From contig DAOSVX010000030.1 of assembly GCA_035379765.1 (NCBI GenBank), positions 1 through 8,506 of the forward strand: DNA of 8,506 bases. The letters are read 5' to 3'. A model generated the notes under the pieces. The model saw only the letters and a program-made list of their open reading frames with translations. It did not search any database and had not been told where the DNA came from. The translations under genes and the position numbers were made by a program. This document shows, in pieces, positions 1-5,698 of the stretch (its first letter is position 1; each line of letters opens with the position of its first letter). The DNA comes from DAOSVX01 sp035379765 (GTDB lineage Bacteria; Bacillota_I; Bacilli_A; RF39; UBA660).

Positions 1-307
1 AATAGAATAATACTGATTCATTGTTACTATATGTACTAAACCCTAAAAAATAATAGGCTAAAGATAATAATAAAATACTGCTAGTAACCGGTAAAATCCT
101 TTTTATACTTGCTAAAGTATTCTTTTTGGTAATACCTAATTCTATATTATTTATTTTAAATAGTTTAGCTACTCCAAATGATAGTATCCCCATTATTACT
201 AAGACATAAAAACGATATTTAAAATCTATTATATTAAAAACAATCAGTAATGGTATTAATATATAAGTTACTAAAGAAATTATTATAATTAATGCTTTCT
301 TTCTCAT
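1..307 (-). CDS. Partial multi-pass membrane protein, possibly CPBP-like (5' end only)
   Basis: This reading frame opens at an ATG at 307 and runs off the window after 102 residues, so only the N-terminus is visible. A good Shine-Dalgarno (AAGGATG) precedes the start. The protein begins MRKKALIIIISLVTYILI, a basic start followed by a hydrophobic helix. It has further hydrophobic stretches around residues 36-46 and 77-92, with a polar loop between them containing ELGITKKNT. A loop of the form 'LGxxxKN' after two N-terminal helices is common in CPBP-family intramembrane proteases, but the catalytic EExxxR and H motifs would lie outside the window, so this is only a suggestion. The start is 20 nt downstream of the VanZ-RDD stop with no terminator between them, so the two genes are probably cotranscribed. 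Confidence 0.6.
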   Translation of the reverse strand, partial: MRKKALIIIISLVTYILIPLLIVFNIIDFKYRFYVLVIMGILSFGVAKLFKINNIELGITKKNTLASIKRILPVTSSILLLSLAYYFLGFSTYSNNESVLFY

Positions 308-327
308 AGTATCATCCTTCTTTATAA

Positions 328-1428
328 CTATTTTATAGTACTTACTAGTTTTGTTTTACTTATTTTCTCGTACAACATTTTTTTACTAGTAAAAAAGTAT
401 TTAAATACTGATATTATATATACTAACAAAATAACACCTATAAAAAGAGCTCCAATAAACTCAACAATATTATTAGAAACATTTAAGTTATTTATACCAA
501 AAGCTATTAAACTTGGTATGCCAAAATAGATAATAATAAATAATATATTACGATAAAAATAGCGGAATATATTATTTTCACCATTATCAGTAAGTATTTG
601 AATATTCAAAAACTTTTCCCCTAAAGTTCTAGACTTTAAAAAAACAGGAATAATAAAATAATAAATAAGAATACCAAATATCATTAAATAAACATCATTA
701 ATAAATTTAGACAAACTCATAAATAAAATTATTTCTATTATCATCCAAATGAATAAGTCTAGTAAAAAAGCAGTAGTTCTTTTAAATCCCGTTATTTTTT
801 TACCTTTTTCTCTTGCTACTAAATCTATCTTTTCCATTTTTGGTAATTTTTTAACTATTGGTTTAGCAATTAAATAGCCAAGAAGCCCTCCTAAAGTGTT
901 TAGCATCAAATCATCTATATCAAATAATCTATACCCTCTTGGATAAATAAAATATAAACCACTTAATTGAGTTAGTTCAAAAAATAAACTTAGTAAAAAA
1001 ATATATAGAATGGTTTTTTTTAAATCGCATTTAAAATAATATCTTAAATATATTCCAAAGGGTAAAGTTAAAAGGATATTATAAATTGGGACATAAAAAC
1101 ATGATTCTTTTAATGCTATCCAATAAGTATGAATATTGGTAATGTTAAACGAAGATTCTTTAATAAAATCAATTATAAATTTAAAAGGAATTAATTGCAT
1201 TCTAGGTGTTGTAAGCATTGCTACTTCACTTATTTTTGGTAAAGGTAAGATAATTAAAAAATAAGCACACATTAAATATAAAACAAATGAATATACTAGA
1301 ACAGTCTTCCAAAAAGATATTGATCCATACTTATGGTATTGAATTAATATAAAAGGCAAAGTTATTAAAAAAGCCACAAAAGGAAAAGCTACTAAAGTGA
1401 TTTTTATTATATCTAGATAATTATTCAT
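328..1428 (-). CDS. VanZ-RDD fusion membrane protein
   Basis: This 366-residue protein is almost entirely membrane-embedded and joins two known families. Residues 1 to about 200 look like VanZ: ILPLPK near 60, MQLIPFKFI at 77-85, FELTQLSG at 150-157 and FDIDDLMLNTLGG at 169-181, the last two being the acidic/polar signatures of the VanZ family. After a basic linker (195-215), residues 216 to about 345 form an RDD-type domain with KRTTAFLLDLF (R217 and D224) and KSRTLGEKFLNIQI (265-278). VanZ-like proteins are linked to low-level teicoplanin resistance and cell-envelope functions; RDD proteins have been linked to transport. The biochemical role is unknown for this fusion. The start is fixed by GGAGGGG 6-7 nt before the ATG. 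It follows a terminator, so it probably heads its own unit with the next membrane gene. The domain calls are confident and the function is not. Confidence 0.85.
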   Translation of the reverse strand: MNNYLDIIKITLVAFPFVAFLITLPFILIQYHKYGSISFWKTVLVYSFVLYLMCAYFLIILPLPKISEVAMLTTPRMQLIPFKFIIDFIKESSFNITNIHTYWIALKESCFYVPIYNILLTLPFGIYLRYYFKCDLKKTILYIFLLSLFFELTQLSGLYFIYPRGYRLFDIDDLMLNTLGGLLGYLIAKPIVKKLPKMEKIDLVAREKGKKITGFKRTTAFLLDLFIWMIIEIILFMSLSKFINDVYLMIFGILIYYFIIPVFLKSRTLGEKFLNIQILTDNGENNIFRYFYRNILFIIIYFGIPSLIAFGINNLNVSNNIVEFIGALFIGVILLVYIISVFKYFFTSKKMLYEKISKTKLVSTIK

Positions 1429-1457
1429 TATCAGCCCCTCCTTGTACTTACATAAAT

Positions 1458-1463
1458 ATTATA
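1458..1463 (-). promoter_or_regulatory. Candidate -10 box for the VanZ-RDD gene
   Basis: A consensus TATAAT reads on the minus strand about 30 nt before the VanZ-RDD start, just downstream of the preceding terminator. No good -35 lies 16-18 nt upstream, because that stretch falls inside the terminator stem, and the -10 lacks the TG extension. The promoter is therefore tentative; read-through from the terminator is the alternative. Confidence 0.4.
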
Positions 1464-1475
1464 CTACTGATACTT

Positions 1476-1506
1476 AAAAAAGCCAGCCTTTTAAGGCTAG
1501 CTTTTT
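1476..1506 (-). terminator. Rho-independent terminator after the small exported protein gene
   Basis: On the minus strand the RNA folds as AAAAAGCUAGCC / GGCUGGCUUUUU with a 6-nt loop and is followed by a run of U. The only non-Watson-Crick position is a U-G wobble on the minus strand. On the plus strand the same position is a C-A mismatch, which shows that the terminator works for minus-strand transcription. It lies 12 nt past the stop codon of the upstream gene. Confidence 0.88.
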
Positions 1507-1518
1507 CTTCTGAGCTTT

Positions 1519-2076
1519 TTAATTACAATATGTTGATGTGGTTATATAGCTTGTTACTCCTTCTTCCGATAACATATCACAAATGTTATCTTCAAAGGCA
1601 CAACTACCGTCTTTATATTCTGCTAAAATCCAAGTGCCATATTTAGTAGTCCCTAAAGCACAAAAGTATTCTTCAGTATCATAACTAAGTTCACTGGATA
1701 CAAATGGTAATCTTTTATCTACTAATTTATATACACTTATTTCATTAGTATTACCAGTTTTAGTTTCAGTTTTTTCATAACTTCCTACATAGCCATAAAC
1801 TGAGTATGCCTCTAGTTCAGCATAATAAGCATTTTTGCCTAATGTAACAGCATCAGAATTCATTGTGTCTATTTCAGCTTTTGACGTCATTAAAGATAAT
1901 AAATAGTAATCTGCTTCGCTTATTTTAGTTCCTACTGAATTAGTATAATATCCACCTACAAATATTGTCTTTTTTTCTTCTTCAGTAGAATTATAGCTTT
2001 TATATAACATGAACCCTAACCCTACCATGATAATTAAACAAAAAATATACCCAACAGCTACTAGTGTCTTTTTCAT
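1519..2076 (-). CDS. Membrane-anchored extracytoplasmic protein, unknown function
   Basis: This 185-residue protein has one N-terminal helix (residues about 5-25, after MKK) with no clear signal peptidase site, so it is probably anchored with the C-terminal part outside. Residues about 42-112 carry a module with the pattern YYxN...I...DYxxL...K..I (YYTNSVGTKISEADYYLL at 43-60), which is also found in the gene just upstream. The C-terminal part holds four cysteines (139, 159, 166, 184) that could form disulfides outside the cell. I recognise no enzyme motif. The start is supported by AAAGGAG 8 nt or more before the ATG and by a promoter just upstream. A terminator follows directly, so this is a single-gene unit. 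The family is not named here; the shared module is directly visible, and its function is unknown. Confidence 0.8.
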   Translation of the reverse strand: MKKTLVAVGYIFCLIIMVGLGFMLYKSYNSTEEEKKTIFVGGYYTNSVGTKISEADYYLLSLMTSKAEIDTMNSDAVTLGKNAYYAELEAYSVYGYVGSYEKTETKTGNTNEISVYKLVDKRLPFVSSELSYDTEEYFCALGTTKYGTWILAEYKDGSCAFEDNICDMLSEEGVTSYITTSTYCN

Positions 2077-2099
2077 AACTCCAACTCCTTTTCAACCTC

Positions 2100-2128
2100 A
2101 CTATATAACTATTGTTTTTAAAAGTAAA
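2100..2128 (-). promoter_or_regulatory. Promoter of the anchored extracytoplasmic protein gene
   Basis: On the minus strand TTTACT (2128-2123), a 17-nt spacer and TATAGT (2105-2100) match a SigA-type promoter with a 5/6 -10 and a 4/6 -35. The -10 is about 24 nt before the start codon, which leaves a short leader containing the AAAGGAG ribosome binding site. The perfect inverted repeat at 2138-2160 lies 10 bp upstream of the -35. Confidence 0.6.
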
Positions 2129-2137
2129 TAGACATTT

Positions 2138-2160
2138 TGTAAACAAACATTTTGTTTACA
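2138..2160. repeat. Perfect 10-bp inverted repeat between the two exported-protein genes
   Basis: TGTAAACAAA and TTTGTTTACA are exact reverse complements separated by 3 nt. The repeat starts 1-2 nt after the stop of the upstream gene and ends 10 bp before the -35 of the next. On the minus strand it is followed by AAATGTC, not by a run of T, so it is a poor rho-independent terminator. Its place just upstream of a promoter fits a protein-binding site (operator or activator box). ACATTTTGT also occurs twice here (2132-2140 and 2147-2155). I do not recognise the cognate regulator. Confidence 0.6.
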
Positions 2161-2161
2161 T

Positions 2162-3070
2162 TTAAAATGGACTAGTGAAAGTTAAACTAACTCCTGGCAT
2201 GCCATCATAATAACTGGCAATTCTATTGGTATATTTAAATGTCCCTCCTAAAATAGTATGTCTACTTGAAGCGGATCCAAAGGAAGCACTTTTAGCTTTA
2301 GCTTTAGTAATTCTTGAACTTGTTGCATGTTGATAAGAAGCATTTATAGATAATCCTTCTGGTGAACCCCATAAATACATTCTCATAGTATTCTCTAAAG
2401 AAGATGAGGTACTATCTACAATATTCATTACTTGGCCTACACCATTTAAATTTCTAACCGTATTGCCTGAAGATGATGTATCATAGCTATAATTTATAGT
2501 ATGACCATCATAAATTTGCTTAGCAACATAGGTACCACCAGAATTAAAATGCCAGTAAGCACCATTAGAAGATGTTATTTTAAAACCTATAATATCATAA
2601 AGTTTTACTGAAGGAATACGTTTCCATTCATTCTTAACATCTACTCGAGTAACTGAAACGCTAGCTCCATAATTAATTGTTAAAGTTAATTTTTTATAAG
2701 TTGTTTCATAATAAACGCAATTAGTTCCACAAGAAGATTTAGTTTCTATATTGCCATTATCATAATCTTCTTTGGATACTTCTATGTTACTAGTTTTTAA
2801 AACATTTCCTTTTTCATCTTTTTTATAAGTTGTCTTATAATACTTATCTATAGACCCTATCTTTTGGTAATCTTTGGCTAAAACAATTTTTAAATCACTG
2901 TCGGTAAATTTAGCAATAGCTTCTTTAGAATAATCATTTAATAAATAATTATAATCTTCTTTTGTTATCGCTACATTATTATCATTTACATAATAATTTT
3001 CCTGAGCTTCTACGTTAGAAATAATAAAAATACTACTAATAATTAATAAATTTAATATAATTTTTTTCAT
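2162..3070 (-). CDS. Secreted beta-rich protein of unknown function
   Basis: This 302-residue protein starts with a classical signal peptide: MKK, a hydrophobic core at 4-19, and a likely cleavage site after VEA (residue 22). The mature N-terminus carries the module shared with the next gene (YYVNDNNVAITKEDYNYLL, spread over 26-44, to about residue 95). A related short motif, IEVSKEDYDNG, follows at 96-106. A CGTNC motif (114-118) could form a small disulfide loop. The segment YYKTTYKKD (77-85) recurs as YYETTYKKL (120-128). The C-terminal half (about 125-302) is rich in Ser, Thr, Gly and Tyr with alternating hydrophobic residues, which suggests beta structure. No catalytic motif is recognised. 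AGAGGAG precedes the ATG. The gene follows an unusual leader with competing hairpins, so its expression may be attenuated. Secretion is well supported and the function is unknown. Confidence 0.82.
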   Translation of the reverse strand: MKKIILNLLIISSIFIISNVEAQENYYVNDNNVAITKEDYNYLLNDYSKEAIAKFTDSDLKIVLAKDYQKIGSIDKYYKTTYKKDEKGNVLKTSNIEVSKEDYDNGNIETKSSCGTNCVYYETTYKKLTLTINYGASVSVTRVDVKNEWKRIPSVKLYDIIGFKITSSNGAYWHFNSGGTYVAKQIYDGHTINYSYDTSSSGNTVRNLNGVGQVMNIVDSTSSSLENTMRMYLWGSPEGLSINASYQHATSSRITKAKAKSASFGSASSRHTILGGTFKYTNRIASYYDGMPGVSLTFTSPF

Positions 3071-3106
3071 TTTTTTCTCCTCTCTTAAAAAAATATTAAA
3101 TCAAAC

Positions 3107-3137
3107 AAAAAAGTTAGACCACCTCGTTTCTAACTTT
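3107..3137 (-). terminator. Terminator-like hairpin in the leader of the secreted protein gene
   Basis: On the minus strand AAAGUUAGA and UCUAACUUU pair as a 9-bp stem around a 10-nt loop (AACGAGGUGG), followed by more U residues (six T in the run). The stem has only two G-C pairs, so it is weak. It lies about 37 nt before the start codon of the secreted protein and downstream of a plausible promoter. It may therefore work as an attenuator rather than as the end of the upstream gene. Confidence 0.55.
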
Positions 3138-3189
3138 GTTAATACAAATAAAAAGCAATATTAACAAAGTATATGATGTTAATACTGCT
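3133..3189 (-). promoter_or_regulatory. Candidate RNA switch: two mutually exclusive hairpins in the leader
   Basis: Reading the minus strand, arm A is AGCAGUAUUAAC (3189-3178), and arm B occupies 3170-3154 (ACUUUGUUAAUA followed by UUGCU). Arm C is UAUUAACAAAGU (3144-3133). A pairs with the 3' part of B over 12 bp with one G-U. The 5' part of B pairs perfectly with C over 12 bp. C overlaps the 5' arm of the terminator-like stem by five bases. B cannot pair with A and C at the same time, which is the layout of an attenuator. The ligand or signal is unknown. It could instead be a chance product of AT-rich sequence. Confidence 0.45.
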
Positions 3190-3201
3190 TACATCCCATT
3201 A

Positions 3202-3230
3202 AGAATATCACTATTCCTTGTTATTGGCAA
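3202..3230 (-). promoter_or_regulatory. Candidate promoter of the secreted protein leader
   Basis: TTGCCA (3230-3225), a 17-nt spacer and TATTCT (3207-3202) read on the minus strand, immediately after the stop of the orphan protein gene. A transcript from it would begin near 3195, just before the first arm of the competing hairpins, giving a leader of about 125 nt. Confidence 0.5.
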
Positions 3231-3233
3231 GTA

Positions 3234-3779
3234 TCAGCCTAAATATTTTCCTAATTCATCAGGCACATATTCTTTTCTAGCTATATGAAGTATTTTGCTT
3301 TGATAAGCACTGTCTCCATCTAAAAAAGCTATGGCTGCTTGTGCTGTTGGGTCTTCATCTCCATCACTGGTATTATTACTAAATACAGATCTTCTATTTA
3401 CAGGTAATACTTTATAATCTTGAATATATTCTCTAAACATTAAACGAATCCCCGTACGAATATAATTTTCGGGATCATATTCTCCAGCATATTTAACTGC
3501 GCAAGCTATTAGCATCCCAACATTTAAACAATCCATTAGTTCATAAACAAAATCATCATTAATTGCTGGAATATTATTTGCCATACCATAATTTGTCTCA
3601 TCAATCATTTCGACAGCGATTTCTCTAGCCATGGTTTTAATAAGATAACATAATTTGTCGTAAGCATTTTCGACAGAAAGTCCTAAATCGTGCGGTTGGC
3701 AACAAGTTAAGATACCAATAAGGCAATTTATAGAACACTCTTTTTCGTCCACAATTCTTCCTTTTTTACAATTACTCAT
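3234..3779 (-). CDS. Orphan soluble protein with a cysteine-containing N-terminus
   Basis: I do not recognise this 181-residue protein. It has no signal peptide or long membrane helix and looks mostly helical. The first 44 residues hold six cysteines (4, 15, 19, 27, 28, 44), including CSINC and a CC pair, and two more follow near 83 and 92. That could mean metal or cluster binding, although no standard zinc motif is clear. A conserved-looking stretch REYIQDYKVLPVNRR (115-129) is followed by an acidic, disordered-looking segment (SNNTSDGDEDPT). The start is set by AAAGGAG eight nt before the ATG; an earlier ATG in the same leader (ATG TTT TTA TGA) closes at once. It has its own promoter and TGA stop. 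It follows the HD-domain gene without a visible terminator, so read-through is possible. Confidence 0.72.
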   Translation of the reverse strand: MSNCKKGRIVDEKECSINCLIGILTCCQPHDLGLSVENAYDKLCYLIKTMAREIAVEMIDETNYGMANNIPAINDDFVYELMDCLNVGMLIACAVKYAGEYDPENYIRTGIRLMFREYIQDYKVLPVNRRSVFSNNTSDGDEDPTAQAAIAFLDGDSAYQSKILHIARKEYVPDELGKYLG

Positions 3780-3806
3780 AAAAACATCTCCTTTAATTGA
3801 TTATTT

Positions 3807-3834
3807 ATTATACTCAAAATAAAATTTATTACAA
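3807..3834 (-). promoter_or_regulatory. Promoter of the orphan cysteine-containing protein gene
   Basis: A perfect TATAAT (3812-3807) on the minus strand with TTGTAA (3834-3829) 16 nt upstream lies about 28 nt before the start codon. The -35 matches at 4 of 6 positions. No terminator separates it from the HD-domain gene upstream. Confidence 0.6.
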
Positions 3835-3849
3835 CAAATTTCTGATTTC

Positions 3850-4392
3850 TTATCTTAAATTAGCAAATTCTTCTTTTAAAGGGCCTTCGGCAAAAGTTCC
3901 TCTATTTAGTTCGTAATTATAAAATTCCTCAAATACTTCGGGCATATTATATTTTTCACTATACATTTTAGCTTTTAAAACAGCATCAAACTTATCTACT
4001 TGGTAAACAAATTTTGCTAAAGGAGTTTCTTTAGCTTCCTCTTCTTCCCATAATTCTAAGTAAGATGACAAAGAATCTGGCAATGATTTTAAAAATTCTA
4101 TTGTTTTAGCTTTTTCATCTTTTTTTCTTTCTGCGTAATCTTCATCAACATCAGAAACATCACCCACTTTAGCTTCTCCTATATCGTGAATAAGACACAT
4201 TTCCAATAATTTGCCAGGATCAAAACCTAATCCTTTTTCATAATTAAAAGTTAAAGCTAACATTTGTAATTGCATAGTATGATCTGATACTGATTCTAAT
4301 CTTGGATCTGGTACTTTAGTTTGTTGCCAACCTGTTCTTTCTATTTTTTCCAATGCACAAACAGCATCATATATTTTTTTATAATTTTCCAT
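3850..4392 (-). CDS. HD-domain hydrolase, HDDC2/YfbR-like 5'-deoxynucleotidase
   Basis: This 180-residue cytoplasmic protein has the full set of HD-domain metal ligands: H38 (SDHT), the HD pair H69-D70 (IHDIGE) and D133 (YQVDKFDA), plus E73 and D78 as in nucleotidase members. The early KIERTGW (16-22) followed by ESVSDH (33-38) is typical of the HDDC2/YfbR branch (COG1896), metal-dependent 5'-deoxynucleotidases that remove phosphate from dNMPs. The length fits that family. The exact substrate is an inference. The start lies 2 nt after the DUF4932 stop, and its Shine-Dalgarno AAGGAG is made of the last codons of that gene (TTA AGG AGA TAG), so translation is probably coupled. It is the last gene of a three-gene operon. 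Confidence 0.88.
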   Translation of the reverse strand: MENYKKIYDAVCALEKIERTGWQQTKVPDPRLESVSDHTMQLQMLALTFNYEKGLGFDPGKLLEMCLIHDIGEAKVGDVSDVDEDYAERKKDEKAKTIEFLKSLPDSLSSYLELWEEEEAKETPLAKFVYQVDKFDAVLKAKMYSEKYNMPEVFEEFYNYELNRGTFAEGPLKEEFANLR

Positions 4393-4394
4393 AT

Positions 4395-5377
4395 CTATCT
4401 CCTTAATCTATTAAAAAATGGAATTACTTCTTTTAAGTAAAATTCTTCATAATTTACATAATTGTTTTTTCTTTCTTTAATTAAATTTATTAATAAATCA
4501 ATATAAGTATACCCTCTTTTTTTGTTATTTTCTATATAATAATCCAAATTAATATACTTTTTAGCCAATATATATTCATTGGCTCTTACTACATATTCAT
4601 TAATCAATGTGGCTATCCCTTTATATGAAGATTCTAAACCATTTACTTTAGCTTCTTCTAAAAACTTATTAGTTACTTTAAACTTGTTTTTATATTTATC
4701 ATATAAAGGGTTTACATAAGGATGAGAAAACTCATGGAACAAATTGAAAATAAAAGTTTCTTGGGAATAATATTCATTTTCCTTTAAATACATTCCTTTA
4801 ATACAATATAAATCATCATTATTGCTTATCCCAAAAGCTCCAGCTATTAAAGGACTTAGAATTATGTTATAGCTACCCTTTTTATACCCATAAAATTCTT
4901 CTATATCTTGAACATTAAAATTAGATGGTAATTTAACTACATCTTTTAATGTTTTTTGATACATCTTATTATTAGATTCGAAAAACATATTATAATTTAC
5001 TTCATTAGTAAATTTACTAATTAATTTATTAAATTCTATTCCATCTTTATTATCAGATATTCCTGTTCTAGTTTTTATATTATGATCAAATTCTTGATTT
5101 TTTATTTGATAATTATTATCTAATAATAAAGCTAAACTACTAGTGGAATCATAAAAACCTAAATATTCTTTTTCTAACCAATTAGACAATTCTTTAAATT
5201 CCTTGATTTTAAAAGTTTTTATTAAATTAGTAGTATATTCATTTTGAAAGGTAATTAACCATGGCTTTATATTCTTTTTACTAGCAGAATAAGCATATTG
5301 TAATCCATATAACAATTCTATTCTTGGATCAACGCTAAATTTAATATTAGCTTTTTTATAAATATTTCTGCCATCAT
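4395..5377 (-). CDS. DUF4932 putative zinc metalloprotease, 5' end out of frame (-1 shift needed)
   Basis: The main frame (down from about 5378) encodes a DUF4932-type protein. Its family-typical start, VDPRIELLYGLQYA, is visible, so the TTG at 5315 that opens the uninterrupted frame cuts inside this motif and has no ribosome binding site. HEFSH (H194, E195, H198 counted from the TTG) with a downstream NEYVVRA (E240) looks like a zincin HExxH plus third ligand; peptidase activity is inferred. Upstream, the same frame meets TGA at 5381-5379 with no start codon in between. The next frame has ATG ATG at 5377-5372 and reads MMAEIFIKK to A_AAA_AAG (5357-5351). A -1 slip there continues exactly into ANIKFSVDPRIEL, giving about 327 residues; unshifted, the frame stops after about 19 codons. 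This is either programmed frameshifting, a disrupted gene, or a one-base assembly error in the six-A run. Confidence 0.72.
5351..5357 (-). other. A_AAA_AAG slippery heptamer at the DUF4932 frame change
   Basis: On the minus strand the codons ATA AAA AAG place A_AAA_AAG in the right phase for tandem -1 slippage, the same heptamer used in Escherichia coli dnaX and several IS3-type elements. A -1 shift here joins the only upstream ATG to the DUF4932 frame. I see no strong Shine-Dalgarno 10-14 nt upstream and no GC-rich stem downstream, so the stimulators known for dnaX are not evident. Confidence 0.5.
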
Positions 5378-5417
5378 TTCACTTTTAAACTTTCTATCAT
5401 AACAAGATTTCTTAAAT

Positions 5418-5630
5418 TTACTGTTTATTATTATCTTTTTTATTTTTTAATATCAAATATGTTATGCCAAACATAATCGTAAAAATAAAAACAAAACAAA
5501 TAACCATTCTAATTAAAACTATTTTAGTAGGTAATGTTTCAAAACTATACCAGCTCATTAAATAAAAAGTTGTAAATGTTATTAATAATGAAATAATGCC
5601 TTCTACAATTCCTATAATTATTTTTTTCAT
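5418..5630 (-). CDS. Small two-helix membrane protein, unknown function
   Basis: This product of 70 residues starts MKKIIIGIVEG and has two hydrophobic helices (about residues 4-26 and 37-61) joined by a short loop, ending in a charged, Asn/Lys-rich tail (KNKKDNNKQ). I do not recognise a family. A GTG lies three codons upstream (5639), but it sits inside GGGTGAT, the likely Shine-Dalgarno for the ATG at 5630, so the ATG is preferred. The gene is first in an operon with the DUF4932 protein and the HD hydrolase, with a gap of about 40 nt to the next start. It could be a membrane partner of the putative protease, but nothing in the sequence proves this. Confidence 0.72.
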   Translation of the reverse strand: MKKIIIGIVEGIISLLITFTTFYLMSWYSFETLPTKIVLIRMVICFVFIFTIMFGITYLILKNKKDNNKQ

Positions 5631-5647
5631 ATTTATCACCCAATAAA

Positions 5648-5656
5648 ATTATATCA
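5648..5656 (-). promoter_or_regulatory. Extended -10 promoter of the small membrane protein / DUF4932 / HD operon
   Basis: TGATATAAT on the minus strand is a perfect extended -10 (TGnTATAAT). Only a poor -35 lies at normal spacing, because that region is the terminator of the ATPase gene. The start of transcription would be close to the GGGTGAT ribosome binding site, so the leader is very short. Confidence 0.6.
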
Positions 5657-5660
5657 TAGA

Positions 5661-5693
5661 AAAAAGATATTTAAATTTATTAAATATCTTTTT
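5661..5693 (-). terminator. AT-rich rho-independent terminator after the ATPase gene
   Basis: AAAAAGATATTTAA and TTAAATATCTTTTT pair perfectly (14 bp, one G-C pair) around a 5-nt loop, just 5 nt after the ATPase stop on the minus strand and running into a run of T. The stem is symmetric and could also stop plus-strand transcription. Its outer part is identical to the terminator at 7692-7717. Confidence 0.75.
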
Positions 5694-5698
5694 GATTT

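Noticed and set aside
2138..2160. Inverted repeat as the terminator of the secreted protein gene
   Set aside because: The minus-strand sequence after the stem is AAATGTC, without a U tract. A regulatory site is the better reading, though not proven.
3107..3195. GAGGUGG in the leader hairpin loop recalls the T-box sequence AGGGUGG
   Set aside because: The following ACCGCG part is absent, the leader is only about 125 nt, and no stem I with a specifier loop precedes it. The gene is a secreted protein, not an amino-acid or tRNA-ligase gene.
5313..5315. TTG at 5315 as the start of the DUF4932 protein
   Set aside because: It has no ribosome binding site and cuts through the conserved VDPRIELLYGLQ motif, so coding sequence continues upstream.
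5631..5639. GTG at 5639 as the start of the small membrane protein
   Set aside because: The GTG lies within GGGTGAT, which is better read as the Shine-Dalgarno for the ATG at 5630.
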